NCBI RefSeq assembly: GCF_030252345.1
Contig: NZ_CP126980.1
Location: 6,339,501 to 6,403,500, forward strand
Direction: 5' to 3'
Length of the DNA: 64,000 nucleotides
Origin: Actinoplanes oblitus
Lineage (GTDB): Bacteria; Actinomycetota; Actinomycetes; Mycobacteriales; Micromonosporaceae
Shown here: in pieces, positions 49,779-59,090 of the stretch
Layout: every line of letters begins with the position of its first letter
Position numbering within the stretch: the stretch's first letter is position 1
Made by a program: the position numbers and the translations under genes
Notes under the pieces: model-generated
The model's input: only the letters and a program-made list of their open reading frames with translations
Database searches by the model: none
Told to the model about the DNA's origin: nothing

Positions 49779-50738
49779 TCAGGTCATGTCGTCGAAGCGG
49801 CGCTCGATCGGGCGTGGCGTCTCCACCGGGGTGGGCGCCTCGATCGGGGTCGGAGCGGCGATCGGGTCGGACGCGCCGACCGGGACCCGCTCCTCCTCGA
49901 GCGTGGAGATCGCGTCGTCGTCGAGGCCCTCGTAGATCTCCTTGCCACGGCCCCGGCGCTTGTCGTTGATGAAGGACACGCCGACAGCCACGAAGTAGAG
50001 GGCACTGATGCACGCCGCCAGCAGCGTCATCCCGAACGGACCGGGGTCCGGCGTGGCGATGGCCGCGAACGCGAACGACAGGAACACCACGGCGCGCCAC
50101 CAGCTGAGCAGCCGGCGGGCCGAGACCACGCCGGTGAAGTTCAGCATCAGCAACAACAGCGGGAACTCGAACGCGACGCCGAACAGCATGAGCATGTTCA
50201 TCACGAAGCCGACGTACGACGTCAGCTCGAGTTTCGTCGGCTCGCCCAGGACGCCGGCTTCCATGATGAAGCGCAGGCTGTGACCGACCACGAAGTAGGC
50301 AAGCACCACGCCGGCGGTGAACAGCGGCATGGCGATGCTGACGAAGACGTACGCCCACTTGCGCTCGTGGCGGTGCAGGCCGGGGGCGACGAAGGCCCAC
50401 AGCTGGTAGAGCCACACCGGGGACCCGACGACCAGGCCGACCCACAGCGCGATCTTCAGGCGCATGATCAGCTGGTCGGTGACCGCCAGGGAGATGAACT
50501 CACAGTGGCCGGTGTTCGGATTGAGCGAACTCGGCAGGACGCAGTAGGGCCGCTTGAGGAGGTCGAACACCCACAGCGAGATGATGAAGCCGACGATCAG
50601 GCCGACGACGATGCCGAGGGAGGCGATGAAGAGCCGGTTGCGCAGCTCACGGACGTGCTCGACAAGGGTCATCGAGCCGTCGGACGCCTGCTGGAACTTG
50701 CTCGGCCCCTTGTTGCGGCGCAGGCTCAGAGAAGCCAT
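49779..50738 (-). CDS. tatC: Sec-independent translocase protein TatC
   Basis: A 319-aa membrane protein with six helices. Signature segments: MTLVEHVRELRNRLFIA near the N-terminus (signal-binding Glu), SPVWLYQLWAFVAPGLHRHER, the periplasmic FIMEAG and FGVAFEFPLLLL. The C-terminal tail (about 250-319) is long and charged with Pro/Glu/Thr repeats, common in actinobacteria. With TatA it exports folded proteins such as the RRGFLG protein at 8073. It follows tatA by 9 nt. Confidence 0.95.
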   Translation of the reverse strand: MASLSLRRNKGPSKFQQASDGSMTLVEHVRELRNRLFIASLGIVVGLIVGFIISLWVFDLLKRPYCVLPSSLNPNTGHCEFISLAVTDQLIMRLKIALWVGLVVGSPVWLYQLWAFVAPGLHRHERKWAYVFVSIAMPLFTAGVVLAYFVVGHSLRFIMEAGVLGEPTKLELTSYVGFVMNMLMLFGVAFEFPLLLLMLNFTGVVSARRLLSWWRAVVFLSFAFAAIATPDPGPFGMTLLAACISALYFVAVGVSFINDKRRGRGKEIYEGLDDDAISTLEEERVPVGASDPIAAPTPIEAPTPVETPRPIERRFDDMT

Positions 50739-50747
50739 CGTCCCAGA

Positions 50748-51137
50748 TCAGCGGTCGTTGGTGCGCTGCACCGGGTCGACGTAGGGCTGCGCCGGGGGCT
50801 GCTGCGGCTGCTGGTAACCCGGCTGCGGCTGCTGGTAACCCTGCGGGGCCTGCTGGTAGCCACCCGGCGGGGGCTGCTGCTGGTAACCCGGCTGCGGCTG
50901 GTAACCGGGCTGCTGCACGTCACCCTGCAGCGGCTGGCGCGAGTACTGCGCGTCGGCCTTCTCCGCCAGGTTGTCGTTGTCCTTGCCCTCGTCGACGAGG
51001 CCCTTGGTCTCCGCCTTGATGATCCGCAGCGAGCGGCCCAGCGAGCGCGCCGCGTCCGGCAGCCGCTTCGCACCGAACAGCAGCACGAGCACGACGACGA
51101 GAAGAATGAGGTGCCATGGCTTGAAGGCGCCGCTCAT
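50748..51137 (-). CDS. tatA: twin-arginine translocase subunit TatA
   Basis: A 129-aa protein: one N-terminal helix ([13 protein letters not shown]), the [21 protein letters not shown] hinge plus amphipathic helix, then a long Gln/Pro/Gly-rich tail with repeated GYQQPQ units (about 75-120). The tail is longer than in E. coli TatA but usual in this order. Forms the Tat pore with TatC. Upstream lies a small membrane protein. Confidence 0.94.
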   Translation of the reverse strand: MSGAFKPWHLILLVVVLVLLFGAKRLPDAARSLGRSLRIIKAETKGLVDEGKDNDNLAEKADAQYSRQPLQGDVQQPGYQPQPGYQQQPPPGGYQQAPQGYQQPQPGYQQPQQPPAQPYVDPVQRTNDR

Positions 51138-51273
51138 GGGATGACTCCAGACGGTGGGATCAGGTTGCGGGGTCCATCGTACGTGTCAGTTCCGGCGAAG
51201 TGACATGCCGGAACCCGCGAGATTCTTACGCATCGGCTTTACATCCTGGACAACGGGGCGGGAACGGCACAGT

Positions 51274-51516
51274 TCACTTGCCCAGCCCGGCCTTGATCTG
51301 TTCCACCTGCTCCTGCGCCTGCTCGGCACGCTGCTGCAGGCCGAGCACGGTCTGCTCCAGCCTCGCGGCGCCGGCCTGCAGGCGCATCGCCTCATGCTGC
51401 CGGCGCTGCAGCTTGCCGGCCGCCCGGCGCAACTCGGACAACCGGCTGAGCAGCCGCACCCCGGCGAAGACCAGCACGACCAGCGCGACCACCACCACGG
51501 CGATCCAGACCCACAT
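51274..51516 (-). CDS. small membrane-anchored coiled-coil protein
   Basis: An 80-aa protein with one N-terminal helix (WVWIAVVVVALVVLVFAGV) and a cytoplasmic coiled coil (LRRAAGKLQRRQHEAMRLQ ... LQQRAEQAQEQVEQIK). It lies between pafC and tatA on the same strand. Related small proteins occur at this locus in other actinobacteria. Function unknown; it could tether or organise the Tat or Paf proteins. Confidence 0.75.
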   Translation of the reverse strand: MWVWIAVVVVALVVLVFAGVRLLSRLSELRRAAGKLQRRQHEAMRLQAGAARLEQTVLGLQQRAEQAQEQVEQIKAGLGK

Positions 51517-51566
51517 CAGCACGGCAGCCACCCTATCGGGCCGGGGCCCGGTCCGCCGCACACGAC

Positions 51567-52523
51567 CTAGCTCGGCGCGGCGTACTGGTCCAGGGCCTCG
51601 TGGGCGGCGGCGCGGATCTGCTCGACCAGCTCGGGCGGGCCGGCCACCGTCACGTCCGGGCGGCCGACCAGGAAGCGCCGGGCCCAGACCAGGTCGGTGA
51701 CCCGCATCGTGACCAGCCACTCACCGGGTTCCTTGACCACCTGCTCGACCGGGTAGTACTCGGTGATCCACCGGCCGCCGCGGCCCACCCGCAGGGTGAC
51801 CAGTGGCAGCTCCGGGCCGGGCCGGAAGACGCCGTCGGTGACGTCGTGCGGTACCGCCTCGACCGGCGGCCGGGACGGCTCGGCGAGCTCGCTGAACGCG
51901 TCGATCCGGTCGATCCGGAACAGCCGGGTCGCCTCGGCCCGGCGGCACCACGCCTCCAAATACGCGAACGTGCCAACGGTCAGCATCCGCATCGGGTCCA
52001 CCACCCGGTCGGTGGTCTCGTCCCGGGCCGCCGTGTAATACGTCAGCCGCAGCGCGTGACCGGAGTCCACCGCGGCGCGCACCTTGGCCAGCTTCTCCTG
52101 ATTGGCCGGGAGCTTCACGGCCACCGGGGCGTCGGCCAGGTCACCGGCCGCGCTCTCGATCTTGGCGAGGGCCCGCTCGATGGCGTCCCGGGAGCCGATG
52201 CCGGGTGTCTCGGCGAGCATCCGCAGCGCCACCACCAGGGCCAGCGCCTCGTCCGGGTTGAGCCGCAGCGGCTTGTCGATGCCGGCGTCGTGGCTGATCG
52301 TCACCCGGTCGCCGTCGAACGCCATGTCGATCAGGTCGCCCGGGCCGTAACCGGGCAGCCCGCACACCCAGAGCAGCTCCAGGTCCTCGCGCAGCTGTTT
52401 CGGGGTGACGCCCAGGTCGGCGGCCGCCTCGGCGATCAGGATGCCGGGGCGGGCCAGCAGGTACGGCACCAGGTTGAGCAGCCGGCCGAGGCGGTCGGCG
52501 GACGGGGTACGCGGCGCGGTCAC
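51567..52523 (-). CDS. pafC: WYL-domain transcriptional regulator PafC
   Basis: A 318-aa regulator: N-terminal winged helix (LNLVPYLLARPGILIAEAAADLGVT), central WYL domain (LTYYTAARDETTDRVVDPMRM, YLEAWCRRAEATRLFRIDRI) and the WCX C-terminal extension. PafB and PafC form the activator of the recA-independent DNA-damage response in mycobacteria, with the WYL domain as the presumed nucleic-acid ligand site. GTG start overlaps pafB by 4 nt. Not adjacent to pafA here. Confidence 0.92.
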   Translation of the reverse strand: MTAPRTPSADRLGRLLNLVPYLLARPGILIAEAAADLGVTPKQLREDLELLWVCGLPGYGPGDLIDMAFDGDRVTISHDAGIDKPLRLNPDEALALVVALRMLAETPGIGSRDAIERALAKIESAAGDLADAPVAVKLPANQEKLAKVRAAVDSGHALRLTYYTAARDETTDRVVDPMRMLTVGTFAYLEAWCRRAEATRLFRIDRIDAFSELAEPSRPPVEAVPHDVTDGVFRPGPELPLVTLRVGRGGRWITEYYPVEQVVKEPGEWLVTMRVTDLVWARRFLVGRPDVTVAGPPELVEQIRAAAHEALDQYAAPS

Positions 52524-53509
52524 CGGGCCACCGCCGGAACCTCGTAGCGGGTGACCAGCTCCTTGAGGTGCTGGATCACCGCGTCGCGCAGCTCCGGGGG
52601 ACCGTCCGCGCGGGCGTCCGGCCCGTACCCGGCGATCCGCGCGGCGAGCCACTCCGGGTCCCCGTACGAAATGGTCAGCCGGTCGCCCTCCGCGCCGGGC
52701 ACGATCTCGCTGGCCAGCCGGCGCAGACCGGCGGCCCGGCCGGGCCGGACGGTGACCGTGGCACGCCCGGTGCGGGCGATCGGGCCGGAGCTGACCGCCA
52801 CGTGCTTGATCAGATCGGCGTCCTCGGGCGGGGTGAACGCGCCGGGGCGGCCGGTCGCCTTGACGTCGCCGACGATCCGGGACAGCCGGAAGCAGCGGGC
52901 GGCGTCCCGGTCCCGATCGTGGCCCACCACGTACCACCTGCCGCGCCAGCAGACCACACCCCACGGCTCCAGGCGGCGCACGCTGGGCTCGTCGACCTCG
53001 GGCACCCGGTACTTGAAGGTGACCGCGCGCCGATCGCGGGCCGCCGAGGTCAGCGGGCCGAAAGCCGGATCGACCGTGACCACCGGCTCCACGCCGAGGG
53101 TGGCCTGCGGATCCACCTCGACGCCGGCGGCGCGCAGCTTGGCCAGCCCGGACGACGCGGCGGCGGCCAGCCCGGCGTGCTGCCACAGCCGGGCGGCGAT
53201 GCCGACGGCCGCGGCCTCGTCCGGTTCGAGCAGGATGTCGGGCAACGCGTACTCCCGCTGGGCGATGCGGTAGCCCGGCTCCTGGTCGAAGATGCTGGCG
53301 GTGCCGGTCTCCAGCGGCACGCCGAGCTCGCGCAGCTCGGCCTTGTCCCGCTCGAACTTGCGCTGGAAGGCTTCGTGGTCCCGGGGATCCGAGGGGTCGT
53401 GCTCGTAACCGGGCACGGTCAGGGCGATCTGCGCGGCGGTCAGGAACCGTCGCGTGGACAGCAGGCAGATCACCAGGTTCACCAGGCGCTCGGTACGAGT
53501 GCGTGACAC
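52520..53509 (-). CDS. pafB: WYL-domain transcriptional regulator PafB
   Basis: A 329-aa regulator. ERLVNLVICLLSTRRFLTAAQIALTVPGYE is the family N-terminus with winged helix, EAFQRKFERDKAELRELGVPLE follows, then a WYL domain (PWGVVCWRGRWYVVGHDRDRDAARCFRLSRI) and a WCX region. Partner of PafC in a heterodimeric activator of DNA-repair genes. First gene of the pafB-pafC pair; divergent from the cation transporter. Confidence 0.93.
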   Translation of the reverse strand: MSRTRTERLVNLVICLLSTRRFLTAAQIALTVPGYEHDPSDPRDHEAFQRKFERDKAELRELGVPLETGTASIFDQEPGYRIAQREYALPDILLEPDEAAAVGIAARLWQHAGLAAAASSGLAKLRAAGVEVDPQATLGVEPVVTVDPAFGPLTSAARDRRAVTFKYRVPEVDEPSVRRLEPWGVVCWRGRWYVVGHDRDRDAARCFRLSRIVGDVKATGRPGAFTPPEDADLIKHVAVSSGPIARTGRATVTVRPGRAAGLRRLASEIVPGAEGDRLTISYGDPEWLAARIAGYGPDARADGPPELRDAVIQHLKELVTRYEVPAVAR

Positions 53510-53568
53510 GACACGAAACCTAGCAGCCCGGGTGTCCCGACCGTTAAACGCGAGCGGCGCGGGGAACG

Positions 53569-54585
53569 TTGAGCGGCGTGACCGTCGTACCCGAGCCCGA
53601 GACCACCCCGGCCGGTCTGCCCGACACCGGGCCGCGCGCCGAGACCGAGAGCGTCGGCACCGTGCTCCTGGCCCTGCTGGCCAACCTGGTGATCGCGGTG
53701 GCCAAGCTGGTCGCCGGCCTGATCTCCGGCTCGGCGGCGATGCTCTCCGAGGCCGCCCACTCGCTGGCCGACACGGTGACCGAGGTCTTCCTGTACGTCG
53801 CGTTGCGCCGAGGGCAAAAACCGGCGGACGAGGAACACCCGTTCGGGTACGGCAAGGAGAGTTACGTCTGGGCGTTCATCGCCGCCCTGTTCACCTTCGT
53901 CGGCGGTGCCGGATTCTCCATCTACCACGGGGTCGCGACCATCGCCGGCGGCACCGGCGCCGGCGAGTACCTGCTCTCCTACCTGGTGCTCGCCGTCTCG
54001 TTCGCCGCCGAGGGCGCCTCCTTCCTGAAGGCGCGCCGCCAGGTCCGCGACCAGTCCCGCCGCTGGAACGTCTCGCCGCAACGGTTCCTGCGGCTCACCC
54101 CGGACACCACCGTCAAGGCGGTCTTCTTCGAGGACTCGGCGGCCCTGATCGGCCTGCTGCTGGCCGCCGCCGGCCTCGGCCTGACCCAGCTCACCGGCCA
54201 TGAGCTGTGGGACGGCCTGGCCTCGATCCTGATCGGCTGCCTGCTGCTGGTGGTCGCCTCGGTCCTGGCGCGCAGCAACGTGTCGCTGCTGGTCGGCCGG
54301 GCGGTGCCGCGCCGCGTCCACAACCAGATCGCCGCCGACCTGCGGTCCATCCCGGTGGTCACCGCGGTGCCGACACTGCTGACCATGCAGATCGGGCCGG
54401 GCGACATCCTGGTCGCCGCCAAGGTCGACTTCGACGACAACGTTCCCGGCAGCGCCATCGAGGCCGCCTCGGACGAGGCCGAGCGCCGGTTGCGGGACCG
54501 CTTCCCGGAGATCCGGTACGTCTTCCTGGACCCGACCCGTGGCGAGCCGGGACGCGACCACATCGACGGCGGACTGGACCGATAG
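53569..54585 (+). CDS. cation diffusion facilitator-family transporter
   Basis: A 338-aa CDF protein. Six helices, with GSAAMLSEAAHSLADTVTEV (metal-site Ser/His/Asp on helix 2) and the matching VFFEDSAALIGLLLAA on helix 5. A C-terminal cytoplasmic domain follows (about 245-330). Likely exports Zn(II), Mn(II) or Fe(II) by proton exchange. A TTG at 53569 has GGGGA 4 nt upstream; GTG 53578 is the alternative. Followed by the DUF3866 gene after 9 nt, so probably co-transcribed. Confidence 0.9.
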   Translation: MSGVTVVPEPETTPAGLPDTGPRAETESVGTVLLALLANLVIAVAKLVAGLISGSAAMLSEAAHSLADTVTEVFLYVALRRGQKPADEEHPFGYGKESYVWAFIAALFTFVGGAGFSIYHGVATIAGGTGAGEYLLSYLVLAVSFAAEGASFLKARRQVRDQSRRWNVSPQRFLRLTPDTTVKAVFFEDSAALIGLLLAAAGLGLTQLTGHELWDGLASILIGCLLLVVASVLARSNVSLLVGRAVPRRVHNQIAADLRSIPVVTAVPTLLTMQIGPGDILVAAKVDFDDNVPGSAIEAASDEAERRLRDRFPEIRYVFLDPTRGEPGRDHIDGGLDR

Positions 54586-54594
54586 GGTCCGCAC

Positions 54595-55671
54595 ATGGTG
54601 CGCTGGCGGTCGGGGACGGTTCTTTCGGTACGGCGAAGCTGGCGTGGCGCCGTCGAACTGGATGTCACCACCGAGCGGGGGCCGGTTCGCGCGCTCGCGT
54701 ACCCGGATCTGGTGGGCTCACCGGAACCCGGCGACCGCGTGCTGCTCAACGTCGGCGCCCTCGTGATGGGCCTGGGCACCGGCGGTTACGCGCTGGTGGT
54801 GGCCCTGCCCGACCGGTTGCCCGCGGACCCCGCCGACACCGGCACCACCCGCGACTCGGGACACCTGGTCAAGGCGCGTTACACGCCGCTGCAGCCGATC
54901 CTGCTCGGGGTCGACGAGGAGGCGTCGCCGCACCGGGCCGTGATGGCGGCCGCCGAGTCGCTCGACGGGATGCCGGTGGTCACCGCCGACCTGCACTCCG
55001 CGCTGCCGGCGATCCTGGCCGGCGTGCACGCCGACCGGCCGGACGCCCGGGTCGCCTACGTGATGACCGACGGCGGGGCGCTGCCGGCCTGGTTCTCCCG
55101 CACGCTCGACGGGCTGGCCGGGCACCTGGCCGGGACCGTCACCACCGGGCAGGCGTTCGGCGGGGACCTGGAGGCGGGCACCGTGCACACCGGGCTGCTC
55201 GCCGCCCGGCACGTGCTGCACGCGGACGTGGCAGTCGTGGCGCAGGGCCCGGGCAACCTGGGGACCGGGACGGCCTGGGGCTTCTCCGGGGTGGCCCTCG
55301 GCGAGGCGATCAACGCGGCCGGGGTGCTCGACGGGCGGCCGGTCGGCTCCCTGCGGATCTCCCAGGCGGACGGGCGGGCACGGCACCGCGGGGTGTCACA
55401 TCACAGCCTGACGGCGTACGGAAAAGTCGCCCTGACCCGCGCGGACCTGCCGGTGCCGGTGGGTCTGGAGGCGGCGCTGGCCGCCGATCTCGATTTCCTG
55501 AGCGACCGGCACCGGGTGGTCAGCGTCCCGGTGGACGGCCTCGACGCGGCGCTGCGTGCCTGCCCGGTGCCGCTGTCGACGATGGGCCGCAAACTGGACC
55601 AGGACTACGACTACTTCCTGGCCGCGGCCGTGGCCGGCCGGCACGCCGCCGCCCTGCTGGACGCTCGGTAG
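54595..55671 (+). CDS. DUF3866 family protein
   Basis: A 358-aa soluble protein matching DUF3866: VRWRSGTVLSVRRSW at the start, then GDRVLLNVGALVMGLGTGGYALVVA, the central HLVKARYTPLQPILLGVDEE, DADVAVVAQGPGNLGTGT-like (actual HADVAVVAQGPGNLGTGTAW) and RHRGVSHHSLTAYGK. The family is restricted mostly to actinobacteria and usually sits near pafB/pafC. Function unknown. Confidence 0.9.
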   Translation: MVRWRSGTVLSVRRSWRGAVELDVTTERGPVRALAYPDLVGSPEPGDRVLLNVGALVMGLGTGGYALVVALPDRLPADPADTGTTRDSGHLVKARYTPLQPILLGVDEEASPHRAVMAAAESLDGMPVVTADLHSALPAILAGVHADRPDARVAYVMTDGGALPAWFSRTLDGLAGHLAGTVTTGQAFGGDLEAGTVHTGLLAARHVLHADVAVVAQGPGNLGTGTAWGFSGVALGEAINAAGVLDGRPVGSLRISQADGRARHRGVSHHSLTAYGKVALTRADLPVPVGLEAALAADLDFLSDRHRVVSVPVDGLDAALRACPVPLSTMGRKLDQDYDYFLAAAVAGRHAAALLDAR

Positions 55672-55800
55672 TTGCCGTAGTGGCGCCGGCGGGCGTCCCG
55701 GTCGCCGAGCTGCCTGTCGTAGACGGCCAGTTCATCGAGGGTGCCGGTCTCGGCCGAGGTCAGCGCCCGCCGCCACCTCCGGGTCTCCCCGAGCTGCCGG
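55672..55800 (-). pseudogene. C-terminal remnant of a LamG-like protein
   Basis: The minus strand encodes RRALTSAETGTLDELAVYDRQ followed by LGDRDARRRHYGNY, close to the usual last strand and tail of LamG/concanavalin-like domains (G-T-I-D-E-V-A-V-Y-x-R-x-L-S ... H-Y). Upstream it becomes low-complexity Gly/Thr/Pro, and no start or domain body is present. LamG proteins are frequent neighbours of SipW-type signal peptidases, encoded next door on the other strand. It appears to be a leftover of such a gene. Confidence 0.5.
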
Positions 55801-55935
55801 GTCTGCCCGCCGGACCCCGGTCCCGTCGCTGGCTGCCGGGTTCCTCCGCCGCTCTCGTGCGGAGCGGTCCGGGTGCCACCGCCTAATCCGGGGGAACCCG
55901 CCTGCCGATCGGATCTCCGGGGGACGGAGGGCACC

Positions 55936-56526
55936 GTGACCGCGGCGGAGAAACGCATGGGGGCCTGGTTCGTGTCGTCGCTGCTCGCCCGGATCAGCCT
56001 GGGCACCGCCGCGGTGGCGGTGCTCTGGTCGGTGCTGCTCATCCCGTTCGGCTGGACCAGCGCCGTCGTGGTGTCCGGGTCGATGATGCCGGAGATCCGG
56101 GCCGGCGACGTGGCGATCGCCAGTCCGATCGACCCCGCGGACGTACGCCCCGGTCAGCCGATCCTGGTCGACAACCCGGCGAAGCCGGGCCGGCTGCTGC
56201 TGCACCGCGTGGTGCGCCGCAATCCGGACGGGTCGTTCGTCACCAGGGGCGACGCCAACCGGGTCGACGACTCCCTGCCGGTGCCGCCCGGCTCGGTGCG
56301 CGGCCTGCCCCGGCTGCTGGTGCGCTACGTCGGCCTGCCGGTCTACTGGCACGCCCGGGGCGACTACCGCCACCTGACCGTCACCGCCGGCCTGCTCGTG
56401 ACGCTCGGCCTGCTGGCGGCCAAGCGCCCGGACGAGGACGGCGACGCCGGTCTGCACCGGGCGGGCGGCGGCCACGCCCGATGGCGGCCGGGCCGGCCCG
56501 CGGCGCGGCACGTCCGCCGGGCTTAG
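55936..56526 (+). CDS. SipW/archaeal-type signal peptidase I
   Basis: A 196-aa membrane protease. An N-terminal helix (about 20-42) is followed by VVVSGSMMPEIRAGDVAI with the catalytic Ser, LLLHRVVRR with the His that replaces Lys in this branch, and TRGDANRVDDSLPVP with the Asp. A second helix lies near 152-170 and an Arg/Gly-rich tail ends the protein. Enzymes of this kind process specific exported proteins. GTG at 55936 has GGACGGAGGG upstream. Convergent with, and overlapping by 4 nt, the next gene. Confidence 0.88.
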   Translation: MTAAEKRMGAWFVSSLLARISLGTAAVAVLWSVLLIPFGWTSAVVVSGSMMPEIRAGDVAIASPIDPADVRPGQPILVDNPAKPGRLLLHRVVRRNPDGSFVTRGDANRVDDSLPVPPGSVRGLPRLLVRYVGLPVYWHARGDYRHLTVTAGLLVTLGLLAAKRPDEDGDAGLHRAGGGHARWRPGRPAARHVRRA

Positions 56527-57968
56527 GCCGTGTTCCGGAGTCCGGCCGCGGTCACCTCGATGCGGTTGCGGCCGTGGTCCTTGGCCAGGTACAGCGCCTT
56601 GTCGGCGCGCTGCAGCAGCTCGTCCGAGGTCTCCTCGCCGTCCCAGACGGCCAACCCGGCGGAGAATGTCTGGTCGTGCGGGGTGACCGCCAGCATCCGG
56701 GTCAGCGCCGCGTGGGCGCTGGCCGCGTCGACGCCGGGCAGCAGCACCACGAACTCCTCGCCGCCGTAGCGGGCGATCAGGTCCACCGAGCGCAGCGTGC
56801 CGTGCCAGGCCGCGCTGGCCGCCTTGAGCAGCCGGTCCCCGGCCGGGTGCCCGAACGTGTCGTTGAACCGCTTGAAGTGGTCCAGGTCGACGATCGCGGC
56901 GGCCACCGGCAGGTGATCGCGGCGGGCCCGTTCCAGGGCGCGGGGCACCTCGTCGTTCCAGGCACGGCGGTTCGGCAGGCCGGTCAGCTCGTCGGAGCGG
57001 GCCAGGTCGCGTACCCGCTGCGCCTGCCGCTCCACCTCCCGCAGCAGGCCGGCCATCCGGGCCACGACCAGCAGGAACAGCGCGGTCGAGCCGATCGCGA
57101 TGCTCCAGCCGTCGACCACCCGGCCCTCGTGCACCTGCAGGGCGAGCAGGCCCGGGGCGATCAGGGAGGCGCCGGTCAGCAGCGCCAGCAGGCCGGGGCC
57201 GAGCCGGATGGCGGTCTCCTGGGCAGGTTTCGCCAGCTTGACCGCCGCCGGGTCCAGCGCGGCGACGGCGAACAGCGAGAACGCGGCCAGGAACACCGAC
57301 TCCAGGATCCGGGCGAACCAGGCGGTCTCCTCCAGCGCCAGGCCGGGGGCGCCGAGATTGTCCAGGATCACCCAGGAGCTGTCGCCGAGCAGCAGCGTCC
57401 CGAGTGCGCCGGCCACCCACCAGAGCGCGCCGCCGCGGCTGCCGCCACTGCGCAGCAGCCGGGTCATCATGGCGAGCAGCAGCAGGTCACCGATCGGGTA
57501 GGCGGTCTGGACCGCGTGCGCCAGCCGGTCCATGTGGCTGACCAGGTTGATCGGGGCGATGATGTAGACCCAGGCGAGCAGCCCGAACCCGGTGGTGATG
57601 ATCGCCGCGTCGACCATCGCGGTCCAGTTGGCCCACCGGTCGCGGCGGCGGATCAGCAGGGCGATCCCGGCCGCGCAGGCCGGGTACAGGCCGAGGAAGA
57701 ACGGGTCGGCCGGGGTGGGCAGGTCGACCAGGTTCCAGAGCAGCGCGCAGGACTTGGCGACACCGATGCCGGTGGCGTTGCAGAACACGCCGGCGGCGAT
57801 CAGGTACCAGGGCAGCCGGTCGCCGGGCTCCTGACGGCGGGCGCCGAGCACGATGGCGGCCGTGGCGAGCCAGCCGATGGCGACCTGCCAGCCGGCCAGC
57901 AGCCAGCCGTTGGCCGGCAGGAATTGGTACGCCAGGATCGCGACGGCCGCCGTCATGGCGTATGTCAC
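56523..57968 (-). CDS. membrane diguanylate cyclase (GGDEF), second copy
   Basis: A 481-aa protein with about nine helices (residues 1-315) and a GGDEF domain: LARSDELTGLPNRRAW, AAIVDLDHFKRFNDTFGH and RYGGEEFVVLLPG. An RSVD inhibitory site lies five residues before GGEEF. The membrane half shares blocks such as TAYPIGDLLLL with SVAYPLGDLMLI of the 10498 cyclase, so the two are paralogues. GTG at 57968 preceded by GAGGG; GTG 57995 and ATG 57956 are alternatives. Confidence 0.9.
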   Translation of the reverse strand: MTYAMTAAVAILAYQFLPANGWLLAGWQVAIGWLATAAIVLGARRQEPGDRLPWYLIAAGVFCNATGIGVAKSCALLWNLVDLPTPADPFFLGLYPACAAGIALLIRRRDRWANWTAMVDAAIITTGFGLLAWVYIIAPINLVSHMDRLAHAVQTAYPIGDLLLLAMMTRLLRSGGSRGGALWWVAGALGTLLLGDSSWVILDNLGAPGLALEETAWFARILESVFLAAFSLFAVAALDPAAVKLAKPAQETAIRLGPGLLALLTGASLIAPGLLALQVHEGRVVDGWSIAIGSTALFLLVVARMAGLLREVERQAQRVRDLARSDELTGLPNRRAWNDEVPRALERARRDHLPVAAAIVDLDHFKRFNDTFGHPAGDRLLKAASAAWHGTLRSVDLIARYGGEEFVVLLPGVDAASAHAALTRMLAVTPHDQTFSAGLAVWDGEETSDELLQRADKALYLAKDHGRNRIEVTAAGLRNTA

Positions 57969-58063
57969 CTGGGTCTGCCCTCGCCCGATCGTCACCGCAC
58001 CAGGAGAAGGCCTGCCGGTTGCAGCCGGGGTGCGATCGCGCTGCCGGCCGGTCGCACGTCGGC

Positions 58064-58714
58064 TCAGTCGCGCCGCCGGGCGAGGGTCACGCCGTCCCGG
58101 ACCGGCAGCATCACCGCGTCGACCCGCTCGTCGTGTGCGATCCGGTCGTTGAGCTCGGCCATCACCCGGTCGGCCGGCTCGGTGGGGTGCAGGACCCGGC
58201 CGCCGCGCAGCACGTTGTCCAGGGCCAGCAGGCCACCGGGGCGCAGCCGGGTGACCAGCTCCTCGTAGTACGCCGGATAACTGATCTTGTCGGCGTCGAT
58301 GAAGCCGAAGTCGATCACCGGGTCGGCGGGCAGCGCGCGCAGCGTCTCGACGGCGGGCGCCAGCTTCAGCTCGATCCGGTCGTCGACGCCGGCCTTCACC
58401 CAGTACTCCCGGGCCACCTTGGTCCACTCGGGAGAGACGTCGCAGCACAGCAGCCGCCCGCCGGGGCGCAGGCCGCGGGCGATGCAGATGGACGAGAAGC
58501 CGGTGAAGGTGCCGACCTCCACCGCGTTGCTCGCCCCGGTCAGCCGGACCAGCATGGTGAGCAGGGCGCCCTCGTCCGGGGCGATCTGCATGCCGACATA
58601 CTCCGGTGGCAGCGCGGCGGCGGTCTCGGCGGCGAGCTCGCGCAGCACCGCGTCCGCGGGGGTGCAGTGCGCCAGCAGGTAGTCGTTGATTCCCGGCCCA
58701 AGAATCTCGGTCAT
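58064..58714 (-). CDS. class I SAM-dependent O-methyltransferase
   Basis: A 216-aa caffeoyl-CoA/catechol O-methyltransferase-type enzyme. SAM-binding: AVEVGTFTGFSSICIARGL and LLCCDVSPEWTKVAREYW. Metal-binding Asp: FGFIDADKISYPAYYE and LLALDNVLRGGRV. It methylates a small phenolic or similar hydroxyl group using a divalent cation. ATG at 58714. Stand-alone, upstream of a low-complexity gap. Confidence 0.92.
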   Translation of the reverse strand: MTEILGPGINDYLLAHCTPADAVLRELAAETAAALPPEYVGMQIAPDEGALLTMLVRLTGASNAVEVGTFTGFSSICIARGLRPGGRLLCCDVSPEWTKVAREYWVKAGVDDRIELKLAPAVETLRALPADPVIDFGFIDADKISYPAYYEELVTRLRPGGLLALDNVLRGGRVLHPTEPADRVMAELNDRIAHDERVDAVMLPVRDGVTLARRRD

Positions 58715-58848
58715 ACCGCTTAGCCTTCCGCAATCCCGGCGCGGCCGCAGCCCCTCCCGGCCGACTTCCCCGCTTCCGGCCCATGTTCCACAGCCGACCC
58801 ACCGCGGCCGCCGCGCGCTCGCCCTCGCCCAGCACGGCGGTGCCTCGC

Positions 58849-58990
58849 GTCGCCCTCGCCCTGCACTGTCGCCCCTCGCGGTCGCCCTCGCCTTGCACGG
58901 TCGCCCCTCGCGGTCGCCCTCGCCTTGCACGGTCGCCCCTCGCGGTCGCCCTCGCCCCGCGCGGTCGCCCTGCACGGTCGCGGTCGCCCT
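58849..58990. repeat. 32-bp tandem repeat, about four copies
   Basis: Units starting GTCGCCCTCGCC begin at 58849, 58881, 58913 and 58945, and contain GCACGGTCGCCCCTCGCG. They fill part of the gap 58715-59231. The other recognisable item in the gap is the hairpin element at 59091-59214. Confidence 0.78.
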
Positions 58991-59090
58991 CTCAGCGGCC
59001 CTCGCCCTCGCCACTAAGGGGCGGGCGGATGCCAGCGTGGGAACCCGCTGGCGGGTGCACTGTGCGGAGGCACGGGACTATCCGGTGGGG

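Noticed and set aside
58832..59020. CRISPR-like periodic repeats upstream of the O-methyltransferase gene
   Set aside because: The 32-bp units are contiguous and low-complexity, without unique spacers; no cas genes are in the window.
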